Positions 60,238 through 64,000 of a DNA stretch of 64,000 nucleotides are shown in pieces. Source of the DNA: Lineus longissimus (taxonomy: Eukaryota; Nemertea; Pilidiophora; Heteronemertea; Lineidae); assembly GCF_910592395.1 (NCBI RefSeq), contig NC_088322.1:9171431-9235430 (forward strand), in the 5' to 3' direction. The notes below the pieces were generated by a model. The model was not told the DNA's origin. It was given only the letters and a program-made list of their open reading frames with translations, and ran no database searches. Position numbers and translations under genes: made by a program. Positions within the stretch are counted from its first letter, which is position 1; the number at the start of each line of letters is the position of its first letter.

Positions 60238-60540
60238 GATTGCTCAGCTTCGTTGTTCCACTATGCTTTTAGTTCAGGGGCATCACAGAGTTGCCATTTT
60301 GACCTACATGGGACATTTCAGTTATGTAACAAACCTAGTTGAATGCAACCCTCAGTGTACTTAATTTTGTAATTTAACAATCTTTTCACAAAATCTAGAG
60401 TATTTTATATCATGTTGTTACAATGCAATGTGTTAGTATTCTTTGGAATAATAACTGTATATTGTTTATACCACAAGACAGTGTTTGTTTTTTTCTCCTC
60501 ATTACCAATACCATGCAGGCGTCTGGGGCAGAAGAAGTCC

Positions 60541-60845
60541 TGAGTTGACAACATAGGGATAGAATCTACCCCTAAGAACCGTGGTAGATCATTGCAGTGG
60601 AGTCCTAGTTGGCACCACAGGGATAGGATCTACCTCTAAGAACCGTGGTAGATCATTGCAGTGGAGTCCCAGTTGACACCACAGGGATAGGATCCACCTC
60701 TAAGAACCGTGGTAGATCATTGCAGTGGAGTCCCAGTTGACACCACAGGGATAGGATCCACCTCTAAGAACCGTGGTAGATCATTGCAGTGGAGTCCTAG
60801 TTGACACCACAGGGATAGAATCTAACTCTAAGAAAGGTGGTATCA
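60541..60845. repeat. 64-bp minisatellite (about 5 copies)
   Basis: GTGGAGTCCCAGTTGACACC spaced at 60597, 60661, 60725 and 60789; the unit also contains AAGAACCGTGGTAGATCATT. Confidence 0.9.
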
Positions 60846-60859
60846 ATCAATCAGTCAAT

Positions 60860-61375
60860 CAATCAAATTGTCATCTCTATAGCGCAACCTTGGGACTGGC
60901 GCTTTGGTGAGAGTTCTGGTGGCATCTTTCGTAAGATAATTGAATAGACATGAGCCATCATTGACAGTGACGAGTCGAAAAGAACTCCCAGGTTTAGTAC
61001 AGGACCATTGGCAGCATTTACTGTTACCCCAGCAACAGAGATCGATTCTATATTCACAACGCCAATAGGCGCTGCTCCGTGCCACACAGCTGAGTCTCAG
61101 TTTTAACTGGATTCCTTTTCAAGAGGTGTTCAGTGAGCAAGTCTTGTATGGACAACAGACAGGTTTCGACTTCCGTCCACACAGTCAACACTGCCTCTTC
61201 CTGTGCATCTCGCCTGTCACGAATTGCTGTGTATACATACTTGATTATCGTCGGCAAAGCCATGACTTTCCGTAGGATGTGCACTGATAAGGTGACCAAG
61301 TGGCAGCACATATATATATCAGGAGGAGGAGCGGTCCAAGAACTGAGCCCTGTGGAACCCCTTACACAAGTGGAC
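60860..61375 (-). pseudogene. Decayed non-LTR reverse transcriptase
   Basis: Minus-strand reading gives GVPQGSVLGPLL (near 61360), FADDNQV (near 61245, the catalytic YADD box) and LNLGVLFDSSLSM (near 60980), in the order expected of a non-LTR reverse transcriptase, but with stops and frameshifts between. No intact gene. Confidence 0.72.
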
Positions 61376-61429
61376 TACAGCAGACCGTGTTCCCTGAATA
61401 GTGACGTGTTGGTATCGTCCTCACAGATA

Positions 61430-61835
61430 TGATATAAACCAATCCGATTGTCACTGTTTAGGTAATTCCAAAGTCTGGGAGCACTCCTGGAGAGGGGTTG
61501 GCCTCCAAACTTCACTTCCTTGAATCTTGGTTCGCGGAGGACCTGTGATTCAGATCTCAGTGGCCTGGTTGGTAATTACCGTTGCAGGAGTCCCGCTAGG
61601 TACACGTATATACTGGCGCTCTGCCGTTGATATCTTTGTGGACAAGTGTAAGAATTTTAAACTATAGAGAGCCAGTCAAGCTCCTTGAGCACGGGCGTTA
61701 TGTGGTCACGTTTTTTTAATGACGAGTCGCGCGGCACTGTTCTGCAACACCTGCAACGTGTCCAGGAGTTCCCCATTGATGTCAAACAGGATAGCTGTAC
61801 ATTCCACCTGCACGGTATCTACCATGAACTGGAAG
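61430..61835 (-). pseudogene. C-terminal remnant of a second non-LTR reverse transcriptase
   Basis: Minus-strand reading contains TLQVLQNSAARLV (near 61750) and, in another frame, FGGQPLSRSAPRLWNYLN (near 61480). These motifs normally follow the catalytic core, yet here they precede the core at 60860-61375 on the same strand. Two head-to-tail copies or a rearrangement. Confidence 0.62.
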
Positions 61836-64000
61836 CAATCATTCCATGAATTGAAAAAAAAGAAGACAATTAAAAAGACCCCATATATTTCTGTCAGACA
61901 GCGTCATAGCATGGTCAATCGTGGTTATATAATATTGTGGCTCCAGTCCTCGCTTCGGGCATGTTTGAATTTTGTTGCGTCGATTGTCTGTGGATGGCGT
62001 AACTCTTGCCGCTTGAAGTTTGAAAAGTCCTAGAATAGAATGTCAGGGGAACAAATGATTCTATCATGCAGTTTAATCGCTTCGCTAATTGACGGCCATG
62101 GTTTCTATATAACCATATACCATAATCCATTAGAATACAACAGGCCGGACACTTTTTCTATAGGGGGAATTTTCGACCTCTACACCGGCCCATTTTTTAT
62201 GGCGGTGCTCAATGTTTGCGATGTATTCAACATACTTTGCGATGTATTCAACATACATACATACTGCATGTACAATGTAGCTCAACCATGAGGCAGGCAG
62301 CAACGTGCATTAATTGACGAGGTAGTAATATTATAAAGTAGGCTATTATTGGAAGTACCATCAACGAAATTGACATATTTTAAGGTTTTTTAGAATCGTT
62401 TATTAAAGTTCGTTTTCGACTGGGAAGAATATACTTTCGTATTTTTGATTTTATTCATCGGTTGATCGAGATTGCACAACAAGAAATTTGGGATTCTTAC
62501 CGATTATACAATGCATGTCAAAACTGTATTAGAATCTTTTGATGACTTCTGAGGGGGTGGGTGGGGTGTGTGCATTTGCCCCTGCCCCACCCCCGCTAGC
62601 TTGTACGCCAATGTATGTACCAGCAGTATATCAGAGTCTACCAGCCTGGCACACTTTACATGTACATGTACCTGATGAGGTCATGGAGCCCGGCGACAAA
62701 GACCTCCAGTCTTCGCCCCTGATTGTAATTATTTCACGCTTTCAGAGAACGGTAGAATGTATATTCGGACTATATACAAAGAACTAAACCTCGAGCATTT
62801 ACAAAATGACAAACAACTTGATTTATTTTTATTTCTGAAAAGCTAGTTATATTTATAACTTTTAGCAGTATAGTATAAGACTTTTTCTCAAAAATTTGGT
62901 CAGCGTTTTTATGTTACAATATAAGAGGAAGCAGAAAAGGAACGTTATAATTAATTAGCAGAGTGACTTCTTTTCAAAGACATGATGAAACGACATCAAC
63001 AAAAAAGAAAATTGCGTACTCAAATTGTAGCCCACCACATAAAAATGGCAACAAATCACTTCAAGAGCCACATTATTGGTGGAAAAAATGCAACATAGAC
63101 TTGAAAGTGGAAACATGGTTTGGGTAAAGCAGATGGACTTAGTTAAACCGGAGTCTTTTAAATAAGAACGACTCTGGTTAAACTTGGACCTAAGTTTCTA
63201 CAGATAACTTTGCATAGGATTATACTTGGAAGTACACAGCTCCATAGGCTTACGAACTCATAATGCTGGTCCATGACCAGACTGTCGGCTGTGTATATAT
63301 AGCAACGTTTAGACTAATACTGTAAGTAGACGCCCTTATCACAGAAATGAAAATGCTCAACCGGGACAGGGCAGTGCCTTCGATAACTTTATCTATCTAC
63401 GAACTACATTCCAGCGAATCTGATCGCCAATACAGTTATTCTTAAATATACAGCACTACACAACACTACAATGATTGTAATTTCGAAAACGTATTGTATT
63501 CAAATTGTCATAGTGTTTCGTCTTACGAATACAGACTTCAAACATATTCCACTCTAATGACTATCTTGAAGGGTCACGCAGTACCACTATTAAAACAACA
63601 GCCAAAAAAGTGACCACCGTAATCCACTATTTTATATCCGATACCATTCCTGATAAAAAATACCCAATTTATGATTGATAGCCAAGTTTCAACGAGTGTG
63701 GCCTATCATGTCTATATTTGCTTCCTCTTTCGTCTTAACGCAAAGTAGAAGGGAGGTTTAGCCTACTTCCCATCAAGATTGGTTCAGGACTCGTCAAGAT
63801 TACAAAAATCACCAACACTTCGGATCGAATTTCATTTAACTTGACTAAGTTTATATAAATACTACATTACTCGACTACAAATTGATTCGATATGTTTTCA
63901 TAATGTGACCAGTTGCCATGATTACGACTAGAAACAATTCATGGAATGTATAGAACAAAATGTTATAATTATTTTTGGTTGACCACCTGGAAACCAAATG
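61836..64000. other. Unannotated right end
   Basis: About 2.1 kb of mostly AT-rich sequence with short tandem duplications (for example AACATACTTTGCGATGTATTC near 62230). No coding, RNA or transposon feature that I can support. Confidence 0.5.

Overview
The window reads as intron-rich genomic DNA of a non-vertebrate metazoan, probably a marine invertebrate. Coding exons are short (about 75-320 bp) with GT-AG boundaries, introns are crowded with MITEs, a SINE, non-LTR retrotransposon fragments and minisatellites, and there are no prokaryotic-style operons. I cannot fix the phylum from sequence alone.

Four gene structures are supported. (1) Positions 161-34146, minus strand: the 5' half of a giant low-density-lipoprotein-receptor-related protein. 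I placed 39 coding exons with consistent phase (6811 coding bases, about 2270 residues). Order: signal peptide, 3 LDL-A, 2 EGF, beta-propeller, EGF, propeller, EGF, 8 LDL-A, 2 EGF, propeller, EGF, propeller, EGF, fifth propeller, EGF. Two propellers before the 8-repeat LDL-A cluster and three after it match LRP1/LRP1B. The gene runs off the left edge. (2) Positions 39836-41491, plus strand: a single-coding-exon class A GPCR of 551 residues whose tail carries a striking array of RRxS sites. (3) Positions 44104-52867, minus strand: a membrane-anchored SPFH/Band-7-like protein with two alternative first coding exons of identical length (127 bp) and phase. (4) Positions 54223-57474, plus strand: a divergently oriented relative of gene 3 with six coding exons and 333 residues. 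Genes 3 and 4 are head to head, with start codons about 1.4 kb apart.

The intergenic and intronic DNA holds at least five TTAA-flanked MITE copies within the LRP gene, a family with CAGTAGAACCTC ends, a 1.0-kb TA-flanked element with CAGTGGAACCCCGG ends, a 1.2-kb element with inverted arrays of C/G-hexamer repeats, a foldback element containing a 51-codon ORF, an L1-like insertion with an intact 16-bp target duplication, and eight or more minisatellite arrays.

The most unusual signals are: five LRP exon-intron junctions copied into adjacent tandem repeats, giving decoy splice sites, at least two of which would lead into premature stop codons; the equal-sized, apparently mutually exclusive transmembrane exons of the SPFH gene; and the PKA-type phosphosite array in the GPCR tail.
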